Assembly (NCBI GenBank): GCA_014925825.1
Contig: JACGCK010000139.1
Location: 54,650 to 118,649 of the forward strand
Length of the DNA: 64,000 nt
From: Pholiota molesta
Taxonomy: Eukaryota; Basidiomycota; Agaricomycetes; Agaricales; Strophariaceae
Direction: 5' to 3'
Shown piece after piece: positions 23,663 to 35,180 of this stretch. The first letter of the stretch is position 1; the number at the start of each line of letters is the position of its first letter. The position numbers were made by a program, and so were the translations under genes. The notes beneath the pieces are model-generated. The model saw only the letters and a list, made by a program, of their open reading frames with translations, made no database searches and was not told where the DNA came from.

Positions 23663-25165
23663 TTGGAGAGAGTAGAGTACGCAACAACATTCATAAGTGA
23701 AGTGTTAGTTCTGGTCGCTAGCGATGTACCCAGTTACCAGAAAAGGAAATACCTGGGCGCTGTGTTTGGGATTCGTTTGCGATAGACGGTCTGTAGCAGC
23801 ACACCCAAGGCATTGTCAGGTCTGAGAATTAAAATTTGAGCAGTATAGAACATATTCTAAATTATGAGACACATTGGCTGCACACAAAATTTTTGACATC
23901 ATCCAACAATCAAGATTTGGTCGATACGGTTTCCAGTTGATGTGTCGACAATGTGAATGAAATAATTTGAGCTTGCTCACAAGTCCATGTTGGACAATTT
24001 ACCTAGATTAAATCTGTATAATCTACTGCACATATATCTAGTTTTATTTTGTGATTAGCGTTAGTTTACGCCTTGGAATTTTGCCCGTATCGCAAACATA
24101 TCTCAAACAAAAGCATTGTTTGAGATATGTTTGCGATATACAGCTCATAAGAATACAACCACGACACTACGGCCTTTGTAAAACTACGGTCAAATGCCTT
24201 GAGTAATAACCTACGATGTGAATTGTATCTGACCAACGTGCAGATCTTATATGAAGGCGATATCTCGAATTCGATGGACAGTGTCAGTCCTGATTGCTGA
24301 GTTGAGATGTCCAGTGCACGAATGATGAAAAACACACATCGTCCCAAGTCGACGCTAAATAAATTGCAGCAATAAAGTCCCCTTTATCCAGTGTACATCT
24401 ATTTATTTTTTCTATTCAGTTAGGTGTCAGCGTACACCATTAAATTCGGCGAGATCGCAAACATATCGCGAACATGAGCAACTTGAATTTCAACTCCGGC
24501 TGATGCGTTCAGGAATTCGTTTCTTCCACATCATAGAGGCTGGTCTCCTGGTGCGAGAAATACTCAGAGAGATTAAAAATTTATATGGTTGTGTAGCCCT
24601 TGAAAACTCGAATCTATCCATATATAATTTAGAGCTTAGACATAGACCCCTGATATCGAAAATCAGTGAGCAAGGTTTGCCCAACAAGCCAAGTGTACAG
24701 CCACAATTGCCAGCACTATCAAGCGCCGACTTTGAGGGAATATAGAAACAGGTAAGAGCCTCATATTCCCCAAATTCTTTCGCTGATATGCAAACTAGTT
24801 ATATCAAGGAACATGGAGAAATTGTCCGTTAAAGATTTCATTGAGGTATGGTGGCTAGGGCCTTGCCTTAAGTCTGTATAAGTTTTGGGATATGTGATCA
24901 TGTGGCCAATTCCAATGAGTGCGCGAAATCTGCATGGACTCACTTATCTATTAAATAACACTGTAGATACATTTTAGATGAGGTATGTATGTTGGGGAAA
25001 CTGTTTTTGTGGGGGCAGGACGAGCCAGAACGGAGAAATTCTGACGAAGATTTTCTGACGAAGATTTAGGCCACTTAATGTACATACAGCAGTAAGCGAA
25101 AGCAAGTGATATTCACTATTCAATGTTCAGCTATTCAATAACCCGGACTCCAGTGCATATACACT
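23663..25165. other. Gene-poor spacer in locus A
   Basis: AT-rich. Includes an inverted duplication of about 20 bp around 24,100-24,135 (TCTCAAACAAAAGCATTG next to its reverse complement), a potential hairpin. The short ORFs show no motif. Confidence 0.35.
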
Positions 25166-25971
25166 CTATCCTACTACAGTCATCTCCTCATCCGAATCTA
25201 AAACTGATATCACCTCCGGGTCAAAAATACGAATCTTAGTATGTTTTTTGCGCGCTCCCTGGCTGGATTCTCCGCTCGGCCCCGCCTTCCGTTTGCGAGG
25301 CAGGATAGTCTCCACGAGTGGTTCGTCTGAATCTGATGAGATTGAGATAACTTCCTTTGCTTTCTTCCTGCGCCGAAGGCGTTGAATTATCTTGTCGATG
25401 GCCTCTTCGTCATCATCCGAAGAAATGACGATGACTTCCTTCGAAGGCTGCACTGGCTCGGAGCCATTGAGAACAGCATCTCTCCAAGTCGGATAGTGCT
25501 TAAGCCCTGTCTGAGGGCTGCGTAAACCTAGCCAAAAGCTGCGATATGACTATGAGTGGGATACAGACTGGGTAGACATGGCGTACGTACCGATCTGCCG
25601 AAATCCCTGAGGTGAAACTGCCATGTCATAGCCAAACATGCTTAATGAATGACATTGTTACTGATAAGTGATGAGGATGACTTACTGATCACCACTCCAC
25701 AAGAGCTTATGACGAATAAAATCGCAATAACGCTTTGCATTCACCCACTCCTCACGGTTAGAGGCATGGAAAAAATCCAAGCGAGAGACCTCGGTGGGCA
25801 TTCCTGATAGTTTGACGGATAAGTGATGACAAATTAAAAGTTGACATGTGGTTGCACACCGAGAAACTGCAGCTTATACTCCTCAATAACATCTGCGGGA
25901 GCCGACACAATGGCTTTGAGGACATGCTCTTGAAGTTCGTCGGCGAGCGGTTTAGACATCGGGGGCGTCAT
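25166..25971 (-). CDS. Hypothetical protein with Ser/Asp-rich SUMO-interaction-like tail
   Basis: Proposed start ATG 25971 (MTPPMSKPLADELQEHVLKA), exons joined through PTEVSRLDFFHASNREEW, KRYCDFIRHKLLWSGD, a short exon and SYRSFWLGLRSPQTGLKHYP, ending in a 100-residue tail. The tail contains three hydrophobic-acidic motifs, VIVISSDDDEE, VISISSDSDE and VISVLDSDEE, which resemble SUMO-interacting motifs (V/I-x-V/I-V/I followed by acids). No enzymatic domain was recognised. Intron joins in the middle are approximate. It lies in locus A on the strand opposite to the KDZ transposase; no counterpart is evident in locus B. Confidence 0.55.
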
Positions 25972-26149
25972 GAGAGATGGGATCCGAGAGTGTTTGTGAT
26001 TTATTGATAGCACGAGTCCGAGTCTATATGTATGCTGTCTGACTTTGAAGATACATGAATGCGAGCTAATGCGAATATGCATGTTCTTGCCATATTTGAA
26101 AGGTATATCTAGGGGGCACGACTCAGTGCAGAACTACCAACAGCGATCG

Positions 26150-26590
26150 ATGCCGAATTCCTCTCTAGCTTCCACTCCCTTATCATCCACAGGTATTCTT
26201 GCGCTCTTTATCTGACCGAACCGACGAACAATTACTGACGTGTTTATGACAAGACACCGAGCGTCTAATTTTAGATGCAGAGGCGCCCGCTGTCGACAAA
26301 GTCAACAGTGAATCTGGCACCACGGCAGAAGCGCCAGAACTCGATGGGATCGTCAATAATCCCGCCGCAAATGTGTCTGAGGCCGTGCCAGTCCAAAGCA
26401 CTACAGAGCCTGCGGAACAAGAATTGTGGCTTACCTATGAGGAAATTGTGTACGTTTCCATTCGTCTATTCTTGCCCGTGACATCTCTGATAACGTGCAT
26501 AATTAAACTAGCGAAATCGCCAAGATTTGTGTGGCCACCCGTTTTGGCTATCTCCGTGAGCGCGGACCTCGGCGCGTTCGAACATCGTAG
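26150..26590 (+). CDS. Hypothetical small acidic protein upstream of KDZ transposase
   Basis: Three exons from ATG 26150 (MPNSSLASTPLSST) to TAG 26588-26590, about 105 residues. The middle is acidic and low-complexity; the C-terminal exon reads EIAKICVATRFGYLRERGPR after an in-phase GTACGT...CTAG intron. No domain is recognised. It ends about 75 bp before the KDZ start and lies on the same strand, as the hypothetical gene at 47,453-48,268 does relative to the second KDZ gene, though no sequence similarity is visible. Confidence 0.5.
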
Positions 26591-26663
26591 TTAGTTATGC
26601 AGCTTTAGTACCGCTTCAGTCTCAATGAATGAATGAACCTCACTTCCTTTCCTACCCTATACA

Positions 26664-29600
26664 ATGAGTCGTCGAGCCCAGAAGCGAAAACAACCCCCGC
26701 AGAAGTTTTTTTCTGAATATGTCGTCGATGACGACAATGATTCTTGTGCTCCTTCCCCTACGCCAGTCGCTCACCGGCATGAAATGGTTGGAGGAATATC
26801 AAATGGTCGCCCTTCTACAACATCAGGAAAAACACTTTTGATCCTGGCTAGCTTTAGGACAGTCGCTTGATGGTAACATGTCACAAGGCTATTCTGGGAA
26901 CTCAGGGCACTGTAGGCACCCTAGAATGCCCTGGATTGTCCTGGGCATGTCCCAAGGCTATTCAAGGCGCTTTAAATGCTGGGCACGTTCCAAGGCTATT
27001 CAAGACTCTTTAAGTTATACCAATTACTTGAATTACCATTTATCCCCTAGAGTGAGTCAAATCTACAGGCCAATGAAATATAGATTTATAACAATGTAAT
27101 AAGTAATACTTCAAGTCTCAGCTAGTACAGTATGGTGTTGGAACTGCCAGAGCAGCATTGAGCTCCTGCGGTGGTGACCTCTCATAGCATCAAGCTTCAG
27201 CTCAACTGCAGCACCGAGCCCACCTCAGCGTCTATGTGCCGCAGAGACTGCAATATGTGCAGCTCACTTTGTACACGTAGACGGTATGGTAGGGCAGAGC
27301 AGCGGGGAGGGGAGAAGGGGGCTGGTGTCAAGGATCGCGGCGGACAAGCCAACAAGCGAGGGGGCACGGCGGGAAGGACTGGGACGCAGGCCCATTAGCT
27401 GGCGTTTGAGTTCAGGCAAAGCCAGGGAAAAGCTGAGGGGCGAACGAGCTGTGATCATTCGTCTTTGTGCAGCATGTCCGTGCGAACGTGCCCGCTGCCC
27501 GTGTCCCTGTGCCCGCTGCCCGTGACGTGCTCGCTGGCGGCGTCTTCATGCCCACCGGCGATGTTGTTGTGTAGGCGGCTGGTGTCGTCGAGCGCTAGTG
27601 TGCATGACCGCCTACAGCGTCGACGGGCTCGGGTTCAATATGCACTACCGCTAGCGGCCACGTTGGCCGCTGGGTTTCGCACCGTCGTCGGTGCTCCGTC
27701 TGCCATTCATATGTCTGCCGCGAGTGGTCGGGCACGTCGACAACGGCAGCAAAAGGTGACGGCAATTCGTCGCCCTCCGGTGGTGGGTGCCCATCGTCCT
27801 TACTGCTGGTGTCGTGCCTGCTGACGGTGTCTTCGTGCCCATCGGCGGTGTCACTGTGCGGGTGGCTGGTGCCATCATGGCGGTACGAGAGGCAGCGGAC
27901 AACGCCGCTGGCGTGCCGTGTGCATGCCCTCCCGCGGCGTCGACATGCTCGAGCATCCTGCTGCAGGGGCTAGGGCATACGCGAACCGCCGCTGCCGCTG
28001 GTAGACGTGCCCATCGACTGCGGCAGTGAGAGGCGATGTCAATGCATCACATCCCACGCGTGCAGCTTGCCGGCGGCCGCGGTGCTGGAGCTTGACATGC
28101 GCGATGTCAGACTGCCGTTGCAGGTGTGGCTCGCGCCGCTGTCGGTGTTGGCGTACCAGCTGACGTCCTCGTCAGCAAAACCTGGCAGAGAGCGAGAGGT
28201 GTCAGTGGGAAACAGGGAAAGGAGGCCAACTCGGGCGCACCTGGCGGATCTCCCGCTCCCCGGGTCTTCCCTTTGGTCTTCCAGTCCCCAGATCCCGTCA
28301 ATGTCAATGTGGTAGTGAGTGAGTGAGCGCTTGTGGCGTGGAGCGAACGGTGCTGGTGGTTGAGAGAGGAAAGCGGGATCCGATGGTGGACGTCTCGGCG
28401 TTTGCCGAGACGCGCGACGAAGACCGGTAACCGAAGGGGAGGATTTGAATTGGAGGAGGGGACGGAGGAGTGTTGAAACGTGGGAGAGCGGATCCAGCTT
28501 GAATCCGCTTTCCCACCTTCCATGTAAACAATGAGACGCGTGCGCGACGCGTCGAGACTCGACGCCGTCGCGTTTATGATGTTGAACACGTCACGTGACT
28601 GACGGCACCCGCGCCAAGCACGTGCTGACCGTTTGAACTTCAACGTTTCAGCTTCAACATTCCTAAGTCCACACTTCTCTCCTCTTTCATTTACCCTCCT
28701 CTTCCTCCTCACTCAATTGCTCTCTACATCCTTCCACCTCCATCCATCACTCGCAACAGCCACCCAGTGGATTACCGCGATCATCGCGCGCATTGAGCAC
28801 GCCACGGGCCTCTGCCACGTCAGCAAGTAGCAGACTGGACGTTTGGCAGCGACGAGGCCCTGGAACGTTGTTGGCACAACGTTCCCTTCTAGGTGAGTCA
28901 TGTATTGACTGCCGCGTCGCGCCGATAACGCACACCCCCTAGCGGCAGTAGCTGGAAATGCCAGGATTACTCAGACAATCCCCTCTCCCCGACCCGGACG
29001 GCGAACCACGGAAGACCACGGCCACAGACAATCACATAGGACGACGCGGACACCGTGGATGACCACGGCGAAGACGCGGACAGCGACGGTGACCGACCGG
29101 GCGCTGCGACGTTGCGCTCGAGGAGTCAACACGCTGCGTGACGCGATCGACACCCGCGCGGCACCCGTGCTGGTCGGGACGGGCGCGGCGCAGCGCTCAG
29201 GGCCGGGTCCCCCGTGCTCGACCCCGCGCTCGCGTAGCTGCACTCGCGCACGTGGGTCGTGCACTGGAGCCCGTTTGTGTACTTCGACCACCCGCAGGGC
29301 CGCACGCTGCTGCTCAAGACGTTCCTCGCGCCGATGTACCTGAACACGATCCAGATGAGCTGCCCATGGGTGCTGCGCTACGTCGCCGCGGCCGCGATCC
29401 TCTCGCGCAAAACCGAGGCGGGCCTTGCGCCCGCTGCCCGGCGCCCCCGCGCAGGCGGTGGGCGCGGCATCTCTTCACCGACCTACCACCCTCACCCTCA
29501 ACGGTGTCGCGCCCTCTACACCCCTCGACCCGGCCGCCGACGCCGCCGCCACGGAGCCCCGCCGTTCGCCCTCGCCCTCAACAACTCTGCTCGACCTCGA

Positions 29601-32600
29601 CGGCGATTCCAGGTTCTAGGGACGGAACAGCCTCTGGCCGCCAACCATCACCCACAATGCTCAGCATTCGACACTGTCCTATGCCAGCGCTCCTGTCCTC
29701 ACCACCCATCACCCACCACCTCCAGTGGCATCCGCGTTTTCGAACGCCCATGGCCGCGCAATGTGGTTCGCAAGACCACAGCAGCCGAGCCCTCCATCGA
29801 TGACGACGGAGCCCCGCCGCTCGCCCACGTCTGCAACGACTCTCTTCGACATCGATTACACACTTGCGGCGGCGCAAGTCACCCAGTGCTCAGAGGGTGT
29901 CCCAGGGACGTACGCGATGGAAGACAGCGATCGCGATACGGCGCGCGGACGCATGTACGGTACGTCTGCGCGGGTTGCGGCAGTGTGCAGAAATGCTGAT
30001 GTTTGCGCGGCAGGGCACGAACGCGCCCCTTACACTTATTACCCCCGGACGCCTGCACCCACCAATTCCCGCTCTGCTCAACGCATTGCCTGCCACATTG
30101 CCCGCCAACGGAACCACCAACGGCATCCACTGCAGTGCTAGAAGAGCCGGAAGAAGGACGGCGCCGCGATGGGGGAGGGCGGCGGCAGACGATGCTGCAC
30201 GACCATGACGGCGGAGGACCACGCATCAGCGTCTGCGGACGATGGCGGCTGTTACATGAATTCCAAGGTTCAAAGGTATATATAAATTAGCATATATATT
30301 TTATAGTCTATGTTGTAGTAGTCTAGTGAGAAATATAAATATTTTCATGAAAAAAAACCACCTTCCCTGGTACAATTTAAGATGTCCTGAAGTCACCCCT
30401 TACAGCCCCTTACTCCCTCCAATATTTCAAAGCAACCTGAAGACTCCTAAGGCTTGCAAATTTAACCCTAAGATGCCCTTGGATGATCCCAGGTCTGACC
30501 CAGGATGCCCTGGGAATATTGATCAAAGTGACTTCTTCCACAGAGCGCGCAAAGCTCCCTGGTTGCCCTGATGCCCTGGCTGCCCTAGGGCATCCTAAAG
30601 TACCTTAGGTACCTTGAGGTACCCTGAGTCCATAAGTGTTTTTCCTGATGAAGGAATACACTTTTTACACTGATGAGCTCTCCCAAGAAAACGGCTACTG
30701 GAAGTTTTACCTTACCTCCTGTGCACTCAGATGACTGGGAACCCTCCTCCCAGAATGCTTTTCCCCGTTCCACCCTCGACGACGATATCGACATTATCGA
30801 TTATGCGACCAGCGGCAACTTTGAAGTAGAATTTGGCCTCGAATCGATGTCCCTCCAACAGTCTCATAATAATGAGCAAGAATCGACCCCTCAGCAGAAA
30901 CGCTCACGGAATGACGACGTAGGTTTCCTGTTTGATGTACTTATATTTATCTTATGCCCGAGATAGGGATGGCATCCACTCAGACAATGGGAAGAGTACG
31001 ATCGTGAGCGCGATATTGCGGAGGTTTTACGCTTCGAAGGTCGTTGCGGCTACGCGAACGCTTCCTTGTGCCACGAATGCTCAGATCTGCCTGCTCTCTA
31101 TCGCTGTGTCGATTGCGAAGTGGTTGAAATGTTTTGCGCACCCTGTCTTGTCCAAATTCATGAATTGTTTCCCTTACACTGTATCAAAGTACGTTTAATT
31201 CAACTAATAATTATCAGATGCTCAAACATTCGAACATGCCGACTCAAAATCTTTTATTGTAGAAATGGAATGGCACATTTTTCGAACGCGCTACCTTGAG
31301 GCAGCTTGGGTTGCGTGTTCAATTGGGCCATCCCGCTCATGAGGCCTGCGTTTCTCCACAGCCCTCAATGAATGATATTTTTACTGTGGTCCATTCAAAC
31401 GGCGTGCATGAGATTGCTCTCGATTTCTGCAATTGCGAAACCGCGCAATCACATGCTGTTCAGATTATCCGCCGTTTTTGGTTCCCTTCAACGGGTATTC
31501 GCCCACAATCTGCTGCCACTATTCGGGTCTTAAAATTGTTCCATTTTCTGGCTTTTGAAGGGAAGTGTTCTCCATATGAGTACTACAACAGCCTTGCACG
31601 AGCAACGGATAATACGGGTATTTATAACACAAAGGTAAGCTATAATTTAAATCAAAAAGGTTCTACATTTGATGCGCTTCTTGAAGGATCGATACGACGA
31701 ATTCATGCGCATGTATCGAAAGTGGAGTAATCTTACTATGGCCAAAAGAGGTGGACGCGGCCATGATATGAATGGAGTGAGCGCCACTGCTCCCGGCGAG
31801 TGCGCACTTCTATGTCCAGCCTGTCCCCAACCAGGGAAAAATCTCCCTCCGGACTGGGAGGACGCTCCGCCAGAAAAAAGGTTCGTCACATTTCCACTCA
31901 AAGATACCATCGCTGACAAGGACCCAGTTGGTTGTATTCCTTGTTTTTGGCCATTGATGCCAATTTCCGCCTTACTCGGAAGCATGTTTCTTCTGAGGAA
32001 CGCGATCCTAGTCTAAGTGACGGCTGGGCTTTTTTCGTCAAGAATGAGCCATATCAGGCGTATATCAAAGCAAACTGGGCTGAGCCACAGCCGGTAAGGA
32101 AATAGTTATTCTATTTTCAAAAGTCTGCTGACATTTCATTCAGCGAAGCAGTTGCGTCAATCACGAAGCTGTGAATAATCCGAACAAGGAGGTGAAAGGA
32201 AAAGCAGTGACCGGCGGAGGGACGGCTGACTGCGCCCGTCATAATATGAAGCGCCCGTGTGGCTTCGCTGATCTGCAAAAAGGAGAGAGGTGAGTGAAGA
32301 ATAAATATCATTTCAATCAATATTAGTGTTCACGGAGACGCATAGATATATTAATATGGACTATTTGGTCTTCTCGAGTCTCCGTGGACGCTCCGTTCAG
32401 CGTCTTGTTCTTTCTTATGACATTGCGTGCCAGTGGTACAAGAACATATGGTCACGGATGCGAATTCTGCCCCAGGACCTGTGGCTGGACAAGATTGTCA
32501 AGACAACAATGTTCCTTGTCCCCAAATTTCATCTTCCAGCCCACATTGCTGAGTGCAATCTTAATTTTTCATTCAATCTCAGCAAACATGTGGGCAGAAC

Positions 32601-35180
32601 TGACGGAGAGGCACCCGAGCGTGGCTGGTCTCGCACAAATCAGCTGGCCACCAGTACTAGTGTTTGCAGGTCCGGTTACAAGACCGGAAAAAGACCGGAA
32701 AAAGACCGGACCATAACCGAAGTGGACCGGAAATAGAATGGACCGATCAAGACCGCAACCGCGGTCCGGTCCGCGGTCTTTCCTGATTCTCCAAATCAAA
32801 AGACCGATAAAAACCGGTTAGGACCGGTTTCAACCGGTCTTTCTGCGAGATTTTTTGTAGCATAGTAGAGCACTAATAGCCCTTTCGAACAATGTCAAAA
32901 CCATATTTTTAGCATAAGAATTGACGAAGATATTAATAGTTTACGATCAGCTGAGTATTTTGGGCGCTTATAAACGCTTTTGCGCGCGTTTCGACCATTA
33001 ATCATTCGTGCCTTTCGCAAACTTGCACATACATGGAGGGCATATATACCTGCCCAATAAATTTTAGACCTAAATAATCGAGCAATATTTGATTGAGCTA
33101 TAATTAAATTGATGATGTGTACATTACCAGACTACTACAAGACACTTTTGCCAACGTTTCATTCGTTAAGTAAGCTAGCCTTTCGAAAACCAGGGCCAAG
33201 GTAGAACATTAAAATACCTACCTAATGAGCCTTTATACATAATATTTGGTTATGAACTCATTGAGATATGGGCAAATGCGCTCAAGTAGTCTAATTTATA
33301 CTAGTTAAATGGTTTCTACATGGAAAATCCAGCTTAAAATGCTGGTTAAGACCGGTCTACAACCAGTTCTCAACCAGTCTTAACTAGGACTGGTTGAAAC
33401 CGGTTTTTGTCAGTTGCTGAACCGCCCAAGACCGACATAAACCGGTCTATGTCGGTCTTTGTCGGTTTTTTGCAGTCTTGAGACTGCCCTGGACCAGTCT
33501 CGGTCTCGGTCTTGCCAAATTTGGGCAAAAGACCGGACCGGACCGGACCTGCAAACACTAACCAGTACGAGAGAAATGGGCCCGGGATTTCGACGCGACA
33601 CACTAGACGACCACTTCAATGATTGGAACTGGAAGAAGATTACTGGATTAGGTGCGTCTCATTCTCAAGGTCTTACATCCATGTTTTAAAGATCACAAGG
33701 CGCATCATTATGGAAAAAACTCAAGGTCGCAGTGCCCAAGGCCGCAGAACAAGCATCTCAATTCGAATCTTTTTCATCCACCATTTCAAAAGACAACTTA
33801 TCCGCTTTCCAATCTCAAGTTGAGGCATGGGAAGAAGACATTAAACAGCTCAATCCCTTCAAACCAACCATAAAACGTAAATTATGGATCTACCGGAGTG
33901 CCATTCATAATTAACTTCTATTCCCGTTTTAGACCGATCGGAACAAGATGTAAAATTAGAATTTGCCAAGGAAGCCGCCGCCGAAGCTGCCAAGGACACA
34001 GCCACGATACACGCTGATATGCATCCGAGTGAGCTTATCGCTCAGGGATTACAGTTGGAAGATCAGCAGTACGTCATTTGAGCTTATTGCCCCATGAATT
34101 GATTTACGGATATGCTCTAGGCAGCGATTACACGTAGATATTGCTGGGCTCGGGCAACATCCAACCTCCAACCAGCTTCGCTTGATACAGGAAACATCAA
34201 ATAGGCTTCAACGTCGCATTATCGCTTGGATTCAGGTTCAAACGTTTTACATCCCTCATATTTCTCTGCTTCGCGAAGCAGATCTCTCCTCCGCCACTGC
34301 CAAAAATGGGGGTGTACCCCCGGAACCAAAGGTCGAAAAAATTGCACTATACCTCCCTTCCATATTGGATGATGCTCAAGTGACAGTACCGAACAAGTTC
34401 TACGAGTATGAATGGAGACTCTGCGAAGGTCAGGCTTACGGCGCTCTTCATGACATCCGGCAAAATTATCGAATCAAAACGCACTTCATTAAACATAAAA
34501 CCAGATTCTCCCGTGGTGTAGCTCAAAATACAAGATCCAGCGCTACGATAAATACAACACAGGCCAAGATCATCTATGCGGCAACAAAGTATCGTATAGC
34601 GCGGGCTGCATTGTTACAGCTCGCCTCAAAATCCGGGATAGACAAAGTATGCCCCCCGAATTGGCAGGAGAACTTGAAGGAGCTTCGAGATCAAGATTTA
34701 CGAGGGATGAGTGAAGGTCTTACAGGCCAGACAGAGGGGAGGCGGACATTATCATGGATATGGCTTGCGGAAGGGGTAAAGGAAGGGGAAGATAATGAAC
34801 AGATGCATGAAGGTGGGTCTGATATGCACATATGTTTCTCCGATTTACCTTTGACTTCAGCTCTTCGAATCGAATGGTGTCACATGCGGGCTCGCGTTAT
34901 GCGGTGGTCCGAAGAAGTCCAACTTCTTCAAGAAGAGATGCGCCGGGTTTTGGCATTCCTAGAATGGCAGTCGGAGTGGTGGAGAAAATGTGGGGGAGAT
35001 CTATCCCACGTGGTTGATCCGGTCATCAAAGAAGGTATGATCGCATACCGAGAACGACAGGCCAGTATCCGTCTGGCACTCCGCGATCGCTTCCAAAACC
35101 TATGGCACGGAAGAGACGAACTTATGAATGAGGTACAGATGGAGATTTTTAGTGGGAATGCTGGTCCCGAAGTAGATTAG
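26664..35180 (+). CDS. KDZ (Kyakuja-Dileera-Zisupton) transposase, copy 1, interrupted by two insertions
   Basis: Exon 1 ([20 protein letters not shown], 26,664) is separated from the rest by the 3.8 kb element 26,821-30,650. The body resumes with [15 protein letters not shown], a CxC2-like cysteine cluster ([29 protein letters not shown]), [19 protein letters not shown], the D of [11 protein letters not shown] (about 31,953), the D of [12 protein letters not shown] (about 32,415) and the E of [13 protein letters not shown] (about 32,600): the DDE set of KDZ transposases. At 32,650-33,568 a 903 bp hAT-like element splits LATS from [17 protein letters not shown]. The C-terminal exons continue to TAG at 35,178-35,180. 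Joining across the hAT element restores the frame exactly. The protein would cut and paste DNA, but this copy cannot be functional as it stands. Confidence 0.8.
26821..30650. mobile_element. 3.8 kb TIR DNA element inserted in the 5' part of KDZ copy 1
   Basis: The ends are perfect inverted repeats, CATCAGGAAAAACACTT at 26,821-26,837 and its complement at 30,634-30,650. Subterminal DNA contains short repeated words (AAGGCTATTC on the left, TGCCCT/TACCTT on the right). The interior (27,170-30,230) is strikingly GC-rich compared with AT-rich subterminal parts. It encodes no recognisable transposase, so it is non-autonomous. A target duplication is not resolved: the flanks may share only a dinucleotide. 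Long open frames in the GC-rich interior occur on both strands and are not supported as genes, apart from the eIF3e fragment. Confidence 0.65.
29090..29415 (+). pseudogene. eIF3e (INT6) gene fragment captured in the TIR element
   Basis: Reading across frames gives [20 protein letters not shown], then [52 protein letters not shown]. This matches the middle of translation initiation factor 3 subunit e, whose family pattern is LR..ID, R(T/S)WL.HWS.F..FNHP.G, and P.YLN.IQ..CP.ILRYL. Two frame slips (near 29,123 and 29,238) and absence of the rest of the gene make it a fragment. It has no intron in 300 bp. It presumably was picked up by the surrounding element. Confidence 0.7.
32650..32657. repeat. 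Left 8 bp target-site duplication (ACCAGTAC)
   Basis: ACCAGTAC directly precedes the hAT-like element and is repeated exactly at 33,561-33,568. In the uninterrupted gene it occurs once, within the codons of LATST. Confidence 0.95.
32658..33560. mobile_element. 903 bp non-autonomous hAT-like element
   Basis: The ends are a perfect 19 bp inverted repeat, TAGTGTTTGCAGGTCCGGT. The element is flanked by the 8 bp duplication ACCAGTAC, the hallmark target size of hAT transposons, and a TAGTGTTTGC-like end is typical of that superfamily. Both subterminal regions (about 32,676-32,850 and 33,340-33,545) are packed with GACCGG, ACCGGT and related words, as expected of transposase-binding arrays; the middle is AT-rich. 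No transposase is encoded. Insertion lies in a coding exon of KDZ copy 1, and precise removal with one duplication copy restores the frame. Confidence 0.93.
33561..33568. repeat. Right 8 bp target-site duplication (ACCAGTAC)
   Basis: Exact repeat of 32,650-32,657 immediately after the element's right inverted repeat. Confidence 0.95.

Noticed and set aside
27286..30290. Many long overlapping ORFs on both strands
   Set aside because: They overlap in several frames because the DNA is very GC-rich and stop-poor. Only the eIF3e fragment shows a family pattern.
17411..35180. Helitron or LTR element as the origin of locus A
   Set aside because: No Rep/helicase of the Helitron type, no reverse transcriptase or integrase, no LTR pair and no clear CTRR end were found; the KDZ cargo explanation fits the locus B comparison better.
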